From assembly GCA_003184365.1 (NCBI GenBank), contig NKYR01000009.1:452249-516248 (forward strand): DNA of 64,000 bases, read 5' to 3'. The stretch comes from Evernia prunastri. Taxonomy: Eukaryota > Ascomycota > Lecanoromycetes > Lecanorales > Parmeliaceae. Under the pieces are notes generated by a model that saw only the letters and a program-made list of their open reading frames with translations, made no database searches and was not told where the DNA came from. The position numbers and the translations under genes were made by a program. Positions 11,812 through 24,026 of this stretch are shown one piece after another; the stretch's first letter is position 1; every line of letters begins with the position of its first letter.

Positions 11812-14031
11812 ATGGTAACAAATGACGTTTCCTCACCTGGCTGGCTGGCAATGACCACCGATCACTTGTGCCATGTCTGTGCAGGCTTCGACATTCGGGC
11901 ATTGTACAAACTGGCAGTCTCGAGGGTCCGCGAATCCAAGCCAGTCGTATCTACCTCGGGCGGCTTCTCCAACTACGAAGGGTTTCCAGCTTTTTACAAA
12001 CATCACCGCAACCTGCAATCCCTCTCCACTAGCGCAGAACAAGGCTGCTCGTTATGCAGCAGCATATGGCAGCAGTGCGCCAAAATACTGCCACCGGATA
12101 CCCATGCACGCAGATCACCATTACCAACAGGCGAATACGGCGAGCCAATAACTTTGGGTCTCAGCAACTGGAGCCCGGAGGCGGAAGGGATGCCCTACTT
12201 GACTGCTGTGCAGCAATTGCCACGAGACGCCGTAACCAACCTGGCGACTTTTGACGTATTCGTTGAGCCCGGATGTGTTCCCGCTGAGTTTCAGACCATG
12301 CTGTCAAGGGCGGTACAGAACGATCCAGCTTCTGAAACCAGCCTGAAGGTGGCAAAGACATGGCATCAGGAATGTCTTGCAAGTCATCAAAAATGCAACC
12401 GAATGCTTTCTCAGAAGCGTCCACTTCCGACGCGGATTCTTGATGTTGGTGATTCCCCACGGAACCCTACGTTGATAGTCACGGGTGGGCAATCAGGCTC
12501 ATGGGCGGCACTAAGCTACTGCTGGGGTGGCAAATCGACTTTCGTACTCAATAAGGAGACGGTCGATAGCTTTTTTGGCGGAAAGGTTCCCTTACATAGA
12601 TTTCCAAAGACGCTACGAGACGCTATCGCTGTCACTCGAGCCTTAGGCTTAGAGTCGCTCTGGATCGATGCCTTGTGCATTATGCAGGATTCTGCAGAGG
12701 ACTGGGCAGCTGAAGCAAACCGTATGAGGGACGTTTACGGTGGGGCGACTGTCATTATCGCAGCGACGAACTCAACTAGTGCAGACTGCGGTATTTTCCA
12801 CAATCGATCAATTTCGCCTGGAACATGCAGGTTAGAATGGAGATCTTCGGAGCCAGTGGAAACACATGACGTTTTTCTTCGATCTAGTTCAGACTTCTGG
12901 GATACAACGATGAAAAACGAACCATTGAACACACGGGGCTGGACCCTGCAAGAGTCACTTCTTGCACCGCGTACACTCTCATTTGGTACGCAACAAATGG
13001 TGTGGGAATGCCTGGAACGCAAACTTGGGGAGAGCGGAAGGCCAGTATTGCCTGGAGAGCGCCACCGAGACAAGAACTTTGTGCAGACCATCATGGCCAA
13101 CAATTTCACCGTGTGGGACAAATGGAAACAAGCCTCCACCCGACTGTCTCTGAGAACGCTGCCAGTTGACTGGACAGCGGTGCCAGAGTCTTGGACGCTC
13201 AGTCACTACGCAATGTACAGTCGCTGGTTCGCCATCGTCAGAGACTACACAGGCCGCAAGCTGACCGTGCAAAGCGACATCCTCCCCGCTCTCTCCGGCT
13301 TAGCGAGCGCTTTTCAGAACCTGCTGCGCGACGAATACTGCGCTGGACTATGGAAGAATGATATCGTAAGGGGGATGTGTTGGGCGCGCAGCACCTTGCC
13401 GAAAAGAGATTTCAGAGCCATCAAAGCTGGTCAGAAAGAGCGACACGACTATCTACCGAGCTGGAGCTGGGCGAGTGTCATTGGCGGTAGAGTCATTAAC
13501 TCTTTGGAAGAAGAATACACGTGGCCGTTCATCCAGGTAGAGGAAACGGCACAGATACTTTATGTGCGAATGACACCAAAGAACCAAGATGTATTCGGAC
13601 AGCTTACGCATGCGGAAATTGTTATCAAAGCCCCATTCCAGTACATCGACAACCCAAAGATCGGGACTCCGACCAGCAAATCCACGGCGCTCCCCGTGCT
13701 CAGGGAGCGACTAATGCAAGAACTGCAGATAAAAACCTCGCAAGACGAATTTGAGCAACAGCATCGGCCGCATCGGGGGCAGAATTTCGCTGTCCTGCGT
13801 CTGATGCAGACGTCACGGCTGTGGACATCGACGGTCGGCGGAAAGGATCTGTACTTGCCCGGTGCCAGTATACTGATCCTGGAATCTACGGGTGAGGCGG
13901 GGAAATGGAGGCGCGTGGGCTTCGTTTCCGTTTCTGTACCCGCAAATCCGGATGCGGATGATTTGAATGTGCGATTTCTGGACGAGATGAAGGGGGCGAA
14001 GTGGGGATGGAGGAAGGTGAATATCGTCTGA
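11812..14031 (+). CDS. HET-domain protein
   Basis: Heterokaryon-incompatibility (HET, PF06985) domain protein; members trigger or relay allorecognition cell death after hyphal fusion. Uninterrupted frame of 739 codons from ATG 11812; an ATG at 11851 (MTTDHLCHVCAGFD) is an equally good start and opens with the CxxC often seen in this family. The HET core lies at about residues 228-375: WAALSYCWGG, then LPKT-type FPKTLRDAIAVTRALG, LWIDALCIMQD, WAAEANRMRDVYGGA, and NTRGWTLQESLLAPRTL with the conserved RGWTLQE. The C-terminal half is variable, as usual. No intron and no lesion seen. Which partner it senses is unknown. Confidence 0.93.
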   Translation: MVTNDVSSPGWLAMTTDHLCHVCAGFDIRALYKLAVSRVRESKPVVSTSGGFSNYEGFPAFYKHHRNLQSLSTSAEQGCSLCSSIWQQCAKILPPDTHARRSPLPTGEYGEPITLGLSNWSPEAEGMPYLTAVQQLPRDAVTNLATFDVFVEPGCVPAEFQTMLSRAVQNDPASETSLKVAKTWHQECLASHQKCNRMLSQKRPLPTRILDVGDSPRNPTLIVTGGQSGSWAALSYCWGGKSTFVLNKETVDSFFGGKVPLHRFPKTLRDAIAVTRALGLESLWIDALCIMQDSAEDWAAEANRMRDVYGGATVIIAATNSTSADCGIFHNRSISPGTCRLEWRSSEPVETHDVFLRSSSDFWDTTMKNEPLNTRGWTLQESLLAPRTLSFGTQQMVWECLERKLGESGRPVLPGERHRDKNFVQTIMANNFTVWDKWKQASTRLSLRTLPVDWTAVPESWTLSHYAMYSRWFAIVRDYTGRKLTVQSDILPALSGLASAFQNLLRDEYCAGLWKNDIVRGMCWARSTLPKRDFRAIKAGQKERHDYLPSWSWASVIGGRVINSLEEEYTWPFIQVEETAQILYVRMTPKNQDVFGQLTHAEIVIKAPFQYIDNPKIGTPTSKSTALPVLRERLMQELQIKTSQDEFEQQHRPHRGQNFAVLRLMQTSRLWTSTVGGKDLYLPGASILILESTGEAGKWRRVGFVSVSVPANPDADDLNVRFLDEMKGAKWGWRKVNIV

Positions 14032-15488
14032 GTTGCGATTGTTGTCGATCGGAGTTGAAGCCTATTGTACGGAGTAAATTCGATCGGAAGGGCGAATAGT
14101 GTTGATGATCGAATGGTGGACTCTACAACATAATACGAAGGATCTTGCGACACATGAAGTCCTAGTCTGGTAGAAAATACCTCAAAGCGAGCGCTCAGTA
14201 CAATAGGAAAGAAATGATGTTGGCTCTACTTCGATATGGATCTATAATTGAAAGTACATCTAAATGCGTGTCGGCAATTACACACGCGAGACATGGCACT
14301 ATCCTTGTTGGATCGTCGCAAGCAGCCACATATCCGATCGAGGTATACGAACAACTGATAGATGAACCTGAGACCTCGATCACCAAGCAACACCACTCTC
14401 CTGACCTCTCCAGGCTTCCGAGTCAGCATTACGACTTTGAGGAAAAGATATGAAATACGAGAATTGAGATTTGAGTCTCCAAATACATGATTTATATAAA
14501 GGGTACGTCTCCCCAAAGCTTCCTCTACGAATCTTATACCTGCAGACTATACAGGAGGACGATACCTAAAGACCACTACGACAGCGATCATTCACCGCTA
14601 TCCAAAACCACCGACAGAGTCTCCACAGCCCTCAAGACCTTCTCTTGCAGCGCTACCTGCTGCTGCTCGATCGAGAATCCATTCAACACATTCGTGATCT
14701 ATCCCAATGTCCATTCCTCGCTGCTGCCAGCTTCGATCCGCTGATCGTTGTGATTGAAATTCCAGGCTATGCCCGTGAAAAACGTAAAGACTTGCTAGGA
14801 TCCGGGCATTCGGAGTGCCCTGAGAACAATATCTGCGCACACCGTCAAGTCGATTCTACTTTTCAAGGCAATATTAATATTTAACAATGGAACGACGTAT
14901 CACAAAGTCAGAATCGAAGACTCATCAACCAGTGCAACCTAGGGATTGTACGCCACCCATTTCTAGATGAACTATACCCTTACCATCTCCTACAAGCCAA
15001 CTCCACCAAGCTACCATGTACACGCCACCAGTATCCATATCCATATCCGCAACACACCCTCGCATTATCCTACATCTTCCGAGACCCGTATCACAGACTC
15101 CAGCATCTAGTCGGGCTGTGTCACGAGGCCTTTAAGGTCTTACCTACCCACCTACCCTCTATCCCCATTCTGCACTGCACAAGCGCACACATATACAAAC
15201 GTACTCGCAGCATCCATCGCTATCCCCTACCTCGTCAACGAAGTCTCTACCACTGATTATAATCTTCGTTTCCATCCCAGCCCCCGGCCTCGAGCACCTT
15301 CCCCTGACGTCCCGTCGTGCCCTACCCATTCACCTAACGAGTCTACCTACATTCCTCGCCCGCCATCGCCACGTTCCTTGCCCACAGAGGCTTCAAGCTC
15401 AACCCCCCCCCCTTCGGTGAAAGACCCCCGCCATTTGATCAATCCTCGACTCCCAAGGAGGCTCAGATGATGAGAACAGAGAGCGGGT

Positions 15489-15496
<8 letters not shown>

Positions 15497-15521
<25 letters not shown>

Positions 15522-15540
15522 GTGTGTGTGTGTGTTTGTG
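15497..15540. repeat. Compound (GA)n(GT)n microsatellite
   Basis: About eleven GA units followed directly by GT units. Confidence 0.9.
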
Positions 15541-15598
15541 TGCGCGCTCGCACGTTATGAGTATATAGACACCTTTGCCCTACTCAAGAAAAGGCTTA

Positions 15599-15621
15599 GA
15601 TCTCTCTCTCTCTCTCTCTCA
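15599..15621. repeat. (TC)n microsatellite
   Basis: Uninterrupted TC repeat. Confidence 0.9.
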
Positions 15622-16398
15622 CAGTCTCTCCCTCACACAGCAAACCTATCATATCATATCTTCCTTATCCTCATTCCCCCGTTCGCTTCCCTTCTCGCTT
15701 TAAGAACCGGGAAAGATAAGTCCGATTTCCCCCACTGCCCACGCCACCGTCCAATCATCAAACCACAACACAACACAACCCATCATCGTCTCTTATCGTC
15801 TCTGGAGTCCGGTCCTTACCTTACCCCCGCGCGGAAAGAGAGAGCGGGACAAAAGTGAATCCTTGGTGGCCCGACCGGACGGAACGTGAGCTCGGACGGA
15901 AAATGAGGAGAAAAAGGTTGGTTCGGGAGTTGAATGAAATGAAAGCGCCGAAAGCGCCACGAGAGGCCGGAGAGGAGATGAGAAGACGGGGCTGTCGCTG
16001 TGGTGAAGTCGTGCTGGCGTTGCGATGGGATGGGATTGGAACGGCACGAAACGAAACGAAAAGTGTAGATATGGAAGGGTTTGGTAGGTGGGGGGAGAGG
16101 GGGGGAGAGGGTCGCTGCATTTCCAAATGACTGGCATGTTTTCTTGGGAGAAAGGTGGCAAAATTTATATAAAGGAAGAGTTGCTATCGGCAGCAGCAGC
16201 ATCAGTGTGAAGAATCGAATGGCTTCTCCGATGAGAGAGAGCCTATATTTCGCATGCCAGTCAAAATCCCCCAATGCAGATGCGCAACGTAGGGGGTTAG
16301 GGTCATTACGAGGCACCCGCCAACCCTTCTGACTGATCTGATTCAGTCGGATAGATACTCCGGAGATTCGTCAAGGTAGGCGCAACGTCTCTCGCACA

Positions 16399-18065
16399 TC
16401 AGAATACCGTGCCGTCGGACATTATCATGATGGGAGGCTCCTTGGTGTTCGGCCTTGAGACCTCGGCCAATTCTCGTCCGCCCTGTAGTCGACATCAGTG
16501 CCAGGGTTTCAAGGTGTCGTCGTGTGTAGTCGTGCTTACCTTCCAACTCCCAGCCTCTAGCATCTGCGCCAGGGTCAATTTGTCCGACCCGGAAAGCCCG
16601 AGGATTCCATTGACTTCGACGAGCAAGTCGTCCAGGAACCCCACCGTTACGGCCCTCCATTCCACAATTACATCATCATGTGTCGCAAATAGCGGTACCA
16701 CCTCCATATTCGGCTGTCCTTTCAGCATAGAGTTTTCCCTGTATTGAGCCAATCCTCTCTTCGCATCTTTTTCCTTGAGCGTCAGAAGTCCCGTATCCAC
16801 CAGTAAACCCCCGTTCCTGTATTCTGGTAGGCCGGTGAGGAGCTCCGAGCCGGCAAAGTGAATGCCCATCACCCTTCTCATTGGTACCATAAGGGAGTAG
16901 CAGAGCCATTGTGTGAGTTTGTGGAAGGGAACAATAGTCTCCCATGGAAGGCCGGGTGGCGATTGAGGCATGGAAGAGCAAGGCCAAGCATCACCGAGTG
17001 ACGCACCATCGATCTGTGTCCGTGTTGAGGGCCAGACATTTGACAGACCGTTGACGAGGACTGTCCAAAGGGTAGGGACGGTGATGACAGGGACGGATGC
17101 GGCTTGTGTGGTGGGGTGAGAGAGGAGGTAGTCTGTTCCAGACTGTCAGTATGGTCCAATGATCGTGACAAAGACGGTGTACCTAGCATATGCCCTGGTC
17201 TTCCTTCGGCGCCAAACAGCGCTGAATTCTGAAGAGCATCACCCAGCCGTGATAACAGTCCAGCTCTACCTTCCAGTCCTGCTATCGGATTGTACTCCGT
17301 CACTTGTAACCCCTTTGCAAGTTGCTGTAGGCTCAACCGCTTCAGACCCAGGCTGTCGACCTGACTCGGTTCCTGCGTGTCGCTGCTGAAGTAGCCAGCC
17401 TTGAACATCTCCAAACTGGCAATGGCTAATCCTTCACTCCGCTTGTAGATTTTGCCCGACTCCTTTGACTTGTACGACCATCTTGTGCCTGCACCTGCGT
17501 CGAGTAAGACGGAAACGAGGAAGAGGTCGATCAGACGGCGAGTCTTTTCTTGTGCGTCGACCGTCTTGGGCCATGTTGCTATGAGTTGCTCGACTCGAGG
17601 TCGTCCACCCGCTTCGAAGTGTTGCCATCGGCCGTGGGAAGGTATTTGGGAATAGTCTGGGGCGTAGTCTCTCTGTAGCGGAGCGTGTGAGTAAGGGCAG
17701 GAAAGGGAAGGAAAGATTGGAGAAGCTTGTCCCACCTTAATGATGGAGACGAGATAGTTGGCCGTCTCAGCGAATTTGCTGCCGTCGACATCGAAATGAG
17801 CGAGTTGATTTCTCTTCGCACGTTGATATACGAGTTGACATCTAGCTCTGACAGCCCATATGCTCCTAAGGTAAGCTGCAGGATCGAGAGTGGGGTCGGG
17901 AGGAGCGGGTAGGGTGACATCGAGCGCGGAGGGAGAAACAAAAGGGGAATTCTTGTGGGATGTCTGGGTAGGAGGTGGCGATTGCAAGGTATTGCTATTG
18001 AAGGCGGAATTCATGATCTCGCCATTGGTTTGGATTTTGGCGCTTTTGCGGTTGAAGATACCCAT
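16399..18065 (-). CDS. URC4: URC4-type protein of uracil catabolism (DUF1688)
   Basis: Fungal URC4/urg3 family, required for the URC route that degrades uracil; the exact reaction is not settled in what I know. Exon 1 is 18065-17736 with DPAAYLRSIWAVRARC and AHFDVDGSKF. After a 63-bp intron (17735-17673), exon 2 has RDYAPDYSQIPSHGRWQHF, LLDAGAGTRWSYKS and SEGLAIASLEMF. An intron at about 17132-17182 leads to YLLSHPTT, FHKLTQWLCYSLM, FAGSELLTGLPEYRNGG and VIVEWRAVTVGFLDDL. A last intron (about 16490-16548) leads to a tail ending IMSDGTVF before the TGA at 16399-16401. All four exons fit the family end to end, so the gene looks intact. A GT microsatellite sits just upstream. Confidence 0.92.
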
Positions 18066-18172
18066 GGCTTATGCGATGTTCCAGAGAGTTTTTGGTGGGG
18101 GTTCACCAGCACCGAGGTGGAAGAATGTCTCACCCACCCAAATTGTTAAGGTAGCGATGGTGGGGGTGTGCT

Positions 18173-18177
18173 CGTGT

Positions 18178-18209
<32 letters not shown>

Positions 18210-18210
18210 T
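18173..18210. repeat. (GT)n microsatellite upstream of URC4
   Basis: GT repeat with two interruptions, about 110 bp before the URC4 start codon, so within its promoter or 5' UTR. Confidence 0.9.
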
Positions 18211-19292
18211 GACTCGATGCTGCAGATGCAGCTGGGATGTCTGGAGAGAATTGGAAAAGCTTGGAAGGCTGATAGACTTGAAATTGGGAGGAGCTTTGCC
18301 TTTCCATACCTTACCTCCTGTACCGGGGGGTGGGAGATCGGGGGGGGAGATCGGGGGGGAGGTGCCACGGAGGAAAGATAGGAGGAAGGCTTAACTAATT
18401 ATTACCTATTGCACCATTACAATAACATACCATCACCACGGAGGAAAGAAAAAGGCTCGGCCTTCTCTTCGGCTCGCATTGACTTTGGCTTAACTTAACT
18501 CAAGCAAATATTAAATTGATTTTAATTACTGGGGCCTCGTGGCGTCCACCGTTCATCCTGGTTCGTAGGCTCATGCAGGTACATCACCTTCGATGCCTTC
18601 CAGCTCCCGGGCCATTTCCCAGCCGGACGAATTGCAGGGAAGATACCTTGACACTGATCTCTTTTAAACACCTTACACCTCCACTTGCCATGGATGTTGG
18701 GATCCACGAGTCATGTAAACTACCAGCGGCTCGGGCTCATACCCCCGGCGCCGGCAGCACTTGGGGGCCATTTCCATCTTTACCTCACCAATCAAAGTCC
18801 TTCCGACCCCCGGCTCGAGCCCACCTGCTACAAATGGTCTAGGGAAGTGTGACGGGGACAGCGTGCCGAGCCATACGAGGCCAGTCCCTGGGGCCTGCCG
18901 CAATCTCTCCGCTGCCACTCTTCTGGGCTCGGTATCTATCTGATACGAACAGATTGCTATTCCAGCCTGTACGGTACCCTCTGCTGTACTCACTTGCATC
19001 GGGTCCCCATCATAGTAACGGAACGAAGCCCTCACTGGATGTTTGCATCCCTACATTTCTTATTAGAGGCAGGAAACAAAATGGTGATGATCAGGGAGGG
19101 TGAGAAGCTGATAATTCTCAGGGCTAGGGAAATATGCTGTCTAGTATACACGATCTCGTTGTGACGCTCACCCGCGTCAACGTGCGGGTATATACCTTGA
19201 CCTTGTCGTACAGGATCGTTCATAGCTAATTGCTCGTAGACAGATACACCTTGACGGCGTCCATGTGGTAATCAACTTTCTCTCTTAATTGG
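18211..19292. other. Intergenic, nothing recognised
   Basis: Only short overlapping ORFs; G-rich tracts at 18326-18360. Confidence 0.5.
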
Positions 19293-20086
19293 TCAAGCTG
19301 CAGTATCTGCAGTATCTAGCGCAGCCCCAGCCCCCGGAACTTCAGGTATCACTCCTCGCGGAATCATCCTGTCAATAGGTGCATTCGTACTAAACATCAG
19401 AACGGCCATCGCCTGTTCCTTGCCTGTCGGGGTTCACTTTCTGTTAGAGAGCATTTTTGACGGAATCGAATACCGCTCAAGATTCACTTACCAACTGCTG
19501 CCCAACCAAGCATTTTCCTCCTCCCTAGACAATTTGCTCTCACGGTCGAAATGGGCAAACGAAAGTCGGCAAACCGCCCCAGGTCTGACCGCGGGAATGG
19601 TCCTGGAGACTGATTCGGCAAGATGCCTCTCGGAATATCCGCAATGTTGGCAATTGCAATTGTACATGATCCTGGCCGACGCGTAATCAGCGACATGAAA
19701 TTGTCCACAAGATGCTCGGTTGACTCACTCTTAATATATCGTCGCGGCGTAGCCATATACGGTATGCCTGGGTGGGCAGGTGCGAGTCCTTGCTGGGCGA
19801 ATTCGAATTCGGCACTCATGTGCGTGGCAAGATCGGTGTGCAGAAATGTCTGCCATGCTTGAAAACAGTCGTCTGTGAGCTCATAATCATAGCCCGTACC
19901 TCCGGTCCATATCAGCGACGAGGTGCAGAGCTCCACTGCAGGTGGATTTGTCGTGTTCAGTGATTGCATAGTGAGTGAACCCGGACTGTCGATTGCTTGA
20001 TTTGGCGGCAGAGTCAGACCGGCCGCGCCAAGGGTCCAACAGAGAGTGAGGAGGCAAAAGGATTCGAGCGAGAAAAATACTCTCAT
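19293..20086 (-). CDS. Small secreted protein, function unknown
   Basis: Start chosen at ATG 20086 because it opens directly into a signal peptide: MRVFF, a hydrophobic core ESFCLLTLCWTLGAAG, and a likely cleavage before LTLPPNQ. Exon 1 ends at 19492 with a GTAAGT donor; exon 2 is 19423-19293 after a 68-bp intron with a GACAG acceptor. The product is about 241 residues. Mature features: CTSSLIW, DDCFQAWQTF, GSCTIAIANIADIPRG and VRANCLGRRKMLGWA, so four spaced cysteines after the signal, then MFSTNAP near the end. The pattern resembles small fungal cell-surface or secreted proteins, but I cannot name a family. Candidate apoplastic protein; no enzyme motif. Confidence 0.65.
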
Positions 20087-20873
20087 GGTTGAAACCTTCT
20101 GCGACATGCACCTCGACGTGAGCATCTACGAGGAATGAATCAAGATGGGCATTACGAGCACATGGGAATTTCGTAGGGGATGACGCCAGACCTTTCCAGA
20201 GCGGCTCAGCGGGTAACGCATCGCGAATACTGTAGACACTGTCTGGGATACGCGCGAGTGTCTTTGCGGCTTCCACGAAGCGCCATATATGCGTCCCCGA
20301 AGCCGACGCTGGAATTGTGTTGGTGCTTGTGCGAAGATACAGTGACTGGAGATGTCTTTCGATGCGCATCGTGCTGCGGGAGAGCGGAACGCCCCCAGGT
20401 GCGTTCCAGTTGTGTGCGTCGATCATATCCATAAATGAGCTGCTTGCACCTCTTCTTTTTTTCTGGCAGTCGTGACGTTTCAGACATGCCAGTATTTTTG
20501 TCCGATCTGTCAGTATAATATGCGCGCAGCGCTAGATAATTCTTTCCGGACCAATTATCTTCCTGATTCGGTTATCAAAGTGCGTGCGTGCGTGTGTATG
20601 CACTACTATTAGGAAAGAAGGTCATGCGCAGAGGGCGATAATTCAGATGGATTTTATTAGATGCGTAGCTTGAGGGAAGTGGTAGATGCCAGGGACATTA
20701 TCTTTAAGAAGACCCTTTTCAGATCACACCATCTGATCAAAACACCGAGGTTTACGAGAAAGATTTGAATTTGCTCCGTGGGACATCTGCAAATTTCTGA
20801 CCTCAATGGAAACGACCGGGAGCCCCCGTTGCGTTGTAGGCTTGGAAAATCTTTGCATTCTATCTGTGCATGT

Positions 20874-21445
20874 CTACCGCTCCATCCTCTTGTGCAGATC
20901 TGAGAGCGCGAGGAAATCCCGGGCTCGGAAGCTTGTCTTCGAGCTCGGGTCGTGTATGGTCATATCGTAGTTCCCGAACCATATCGGAGATCGATGTGAA
21001 GATTGATTTCGAAACGAACAGAGATGTAAGAAAGCTGGCTGCTGTTGCTGTTGTGCAACTATTGCCGCGTTCATGAACAGCAGACTGGGTCCGGATGATC
21101 CGGTTGCGGTTTTGACAGCATGGAACGCGATTGTCGATAGCTTCGATGTCATTGGCGCAGCTATGCAGGGTTCATGCTCAATTAGGTACATCAGCTCGTG
21201 AAGTGTATTCTGATGCCTTCGATACCGTGTCTGAGCATTGGCGAGTAGAGCGGCGAAAGACGTCCATGTCTGGATTGACCCTCTTCATGGAGAAGTCCGA
21301 ACTCGAATAGCGCCTTTGTCTGCGAGCCCAAATGGTCGGTTTTCGAGGAATTGGGCGGTTTCGTCCTCGGCACGAGCGCCGTGGGAACTGGTCTCTATTT
21401 CAATGACGATGGCAATAACGCGAATGTCTGCATTGTCATTGATCT
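20874..21445 (-). pseudogene. Possible decayed ORF, unidentified
   Basis: The minus strand reads about 190 codons in one frame with a single TGA near 21287. Before the stop it contains VIAIVIEIETSSHGA and RPFGLADKGAIRVR; after it, NTLHELMYLIEHEPC, AFHAVKTATGSSGP and a poly-Q run. Composition looks protein-coding on both sides of the stop. I do not recognise a family. It could instead be two exons of a gene I cannot splice. Confidence 0.25.
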
Positions 21446-22227
21446 TTCATCTCGGACTGCAACGACTCTGTCTGTCTCTCTGTCCTGTCCTGCTAGGAGA
21501 GGGGTTTTAGAGGGTTAAAGTGGATGGATGGCTGGCTGGCTCTTGTGGTATCACGTACGGCGTCGATGCCTATCAGAAACGCAGTCATTGTCAGCGTGAT
21601 AGGGTTTGCCTACCTCATGCAGCGCAGTCGCGGCTGAGCTGTCTCGGGTGCGGAGAATTGCCTTGTGGGTTGCTGCATTGCGCCAGAACCGTGGGTGCCT
21701 ACCTACTCTGAGACAGGGGGCGGTGTCTCAGCTGTGCGATTTCCGGTAGCATGGGCGGGCGATAGGAGTCGCTGACGCCTTGGGTTGCGGATACTGACTG
21801 GGCTGTGAAGCGCGCTTATGTTTGGTATTGTCTTTTCGCGTCTGCAGTTTCTTCTTTCTTTTTGTATCTGCCTCCTCAACTATTTGCCGGTGTAGCCTCT
21901 CCAGGACAACCCAACATCTCGACCAACTTTTCTTTTATCAAATTTAACGACCTTTTTTCTTGAGTACGTCCACTAACTGCCTCCTCTCAGCACTAGACTC
22001 TGACAATCTACATTTTCTGTGAGTAAGTGGCTACCTTCTTGTTCAGTGGTCGCTGTTGTCGGCGAACAAGATGCTATGATCATGATGCCCTAGACGTGCC
22101 TCGGCCACTTTCATTCACAAATACAAATAGCCGTTTTCAATGTTGATTCCTACCCTGGAGTCATTGCCCAAAGCCCATACCTATGTGAATACACAGTCTG
22201 ACTTCTTCATCTAGAGCTTCGTACCGC

Positions 22228-22701
22228 ATGGACGGCAGCGATGAGAGCACAGCCAAGACTGCAGTTGCACTTCCAGAGGACGAACCCTCCAAAAGCCAGC
22301 ACCTCGGGCATCATGGACGTCCAAACAACCCACCTTGGAGGAAAGTGATAGTATATGATTGCGAAGAACAGACTGTCAAAGTCACAAGCGAGAAGAATAT
22401 CAGTCGGTCACGCGCTTCGTCCGCCCACGCACCGGACTAATAGGGGCTCTTGTATCAGATTTAGATCATTGCCACAAATTAGATCTTCCGCCGAACCGCA
22501 GACAGGTCACGATTTTCGTCGATGGAGAGACAGAGTCAACGCCGACACTAGCAAGCCAGGGGGCAGATGGGCAGAGTAACGTGCAGCTTGCAACACTGTA
22601 TCTTGATCGCTTGGGCGCGTTTCATCAGGTCCTCCGCTTCTTAGGACTGCTGTCGACGTTGTACGTTGTAATTGCAGCACCGCGAAGTGAGACGTCGTCG
22701 T
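22228..22701 (+). other. Weak coding-like segment
   Basis: An ORF from ATG 22228 (MDGSDESTAKTAVALPEDEP) ends at 22440. An overlapping frame continues with VTRFVRPRTGLIGALV and RRQVTIFVDGE to 22701. Moving between them would need a short intron or a frameshift. No family recognised. Confidence 0.22.
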
Positions 22702-24026
22702 AGATCATTGATTAGCAATACCCTGGAGGTGCGGCATAATGGAATCGGGGCCCTTTTTGGCTGTTGGCCACACTGCTGGTTCAGTTCCTACTCAGGGACA
22801 ACGCATGCTTGGTTGGTCTCGGCCCTTTTAAGCTGGAGGCTAAGATTTAGCGATCTGTCGCGCATGTGATTTGTAGTAGGAGGGCAGACATACTACGATG
22901 TTGGTCTTCTTGGCATAGCTCAATGCATTATCTAGGCCTAGGCCTTTTCCGGACCCAACAGAAGGAGATGGGTAATGATCGTGGTAGGAGGTGTTGTTGC
23001 TGTAGATTGAAAAGAAGATGGTATTGCACATAGGTTGTAAATGCTGGTAGTGCGGCAAAAAGCAGATGAGCCATTGCATGGCACACAAAGGACATCAGCC
23101 GTGGGGACCAAAGCGCAACGAGCAAAGCCACCAGATAGGCCACGTAGCCTCTTGCAGAATTCGTATTGGTCCATCTGCATGGTCACAGCATCAGACCCTA
23201 GACCGTTGATTGTTATTATATCTTTTTGCGGAACCCCGTGAGCAGGTCCCTGAGGTAGAGTAGATGGGTGACCTAAAGACGAAGAGATTTGGGCTTTGTT
23301 GCGGTAAGAAGACTGCCGCCAGGCAATCACCATAACAATCTAGCAGTCACAGTATGCGGCATGCAGGGCTCAAGAAAGGCTCTATGCCAGCGCGGATATC
23401 TGTTCACTTCATCTTCCGTCATCTTGATAGCCTAGTTATAGGGTGCTTTTTACCCTCCTCATGGTGGGAACCTACCTCTGAGATTTGGGCAAGCTCTCGA
23501 AGTCACTCTCCTCACACGACATAAATGTATACGTGCTGACCACGTTCGATCATAGATGTTTGAGATGTGGATTGTGACATTTTACTTGTCAAGAACCGCG
23601 TCTTGGGACTTCTTTTGTTCCTTCAATTAGAGCATGGCATAATGTAGCTTGACGAAACGCAGCAAAAGGCAATGTGAAGAGGAAGAAGTTTCGTCTTCTA
23701 ACTGCACGAATGGTTGTGGATAGCGACCATGAACAATAATCTACTTTTATTCCAGATGAATGAAGAAGACTCAAGGAAAAAATGGGAGAGTTAGTTGTAA
23801 ACTCGTCAGGTACGACGATAGCCGCCGCGGGAGATCTAAGGTGTGGCGGCTGTGGCTGTGGTGGCTAAAAGATTGGCTTCGAAACATTAAGTTGTTCGGG
23901 TCAGTCGATACGACCTCCGTAAGACGACCTATGCATCTCTTATCTCTTGCTTCAGATCTTTCGGATTCCCGTTAGTTGAGCACCTCGTCACCATGCCATG
24001 ACACCAGTAATCCTTACTCCATCAGT

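Larger units (their letters stand above)
14032..16398. other. Long non-coding, repeat-rich stretch
   Basis: No supported gene. Holds an (AG)n-(GT)n tract at about 15497-15540, a (TC)n tract at about 15599-15621 and strongly pyrimidine/purine-skewed DNA to about 16130, which produces long spurious ORFs on both strands. Confidence 0.5.
20087..24026. other. Gene-poor 3.9-kb stretch
   Basis: No confident gene. Two weak coding-like segments (20874-21445 minus, 22228-22701 plus) are listed separately. The rest shows only short overlapping ORFs. Confidence 0.4.

Noticed and set aside
15793..16316. Several overlapping minus-strand ORFs rich in Pro, Ser and Arg
   Set aside because: Pyrimidine-skewed DNA opens three frames at once; no conserved motif and no splice model.
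19887..20432. 181-codon minus-strand ORF overlapping the secreted-protein gene in another frame
   Set aside because: The overlap would be out of frame with a well-supported signal-peptide gene and no family motif is visible; its upstream half might be coding but I cannot support it.
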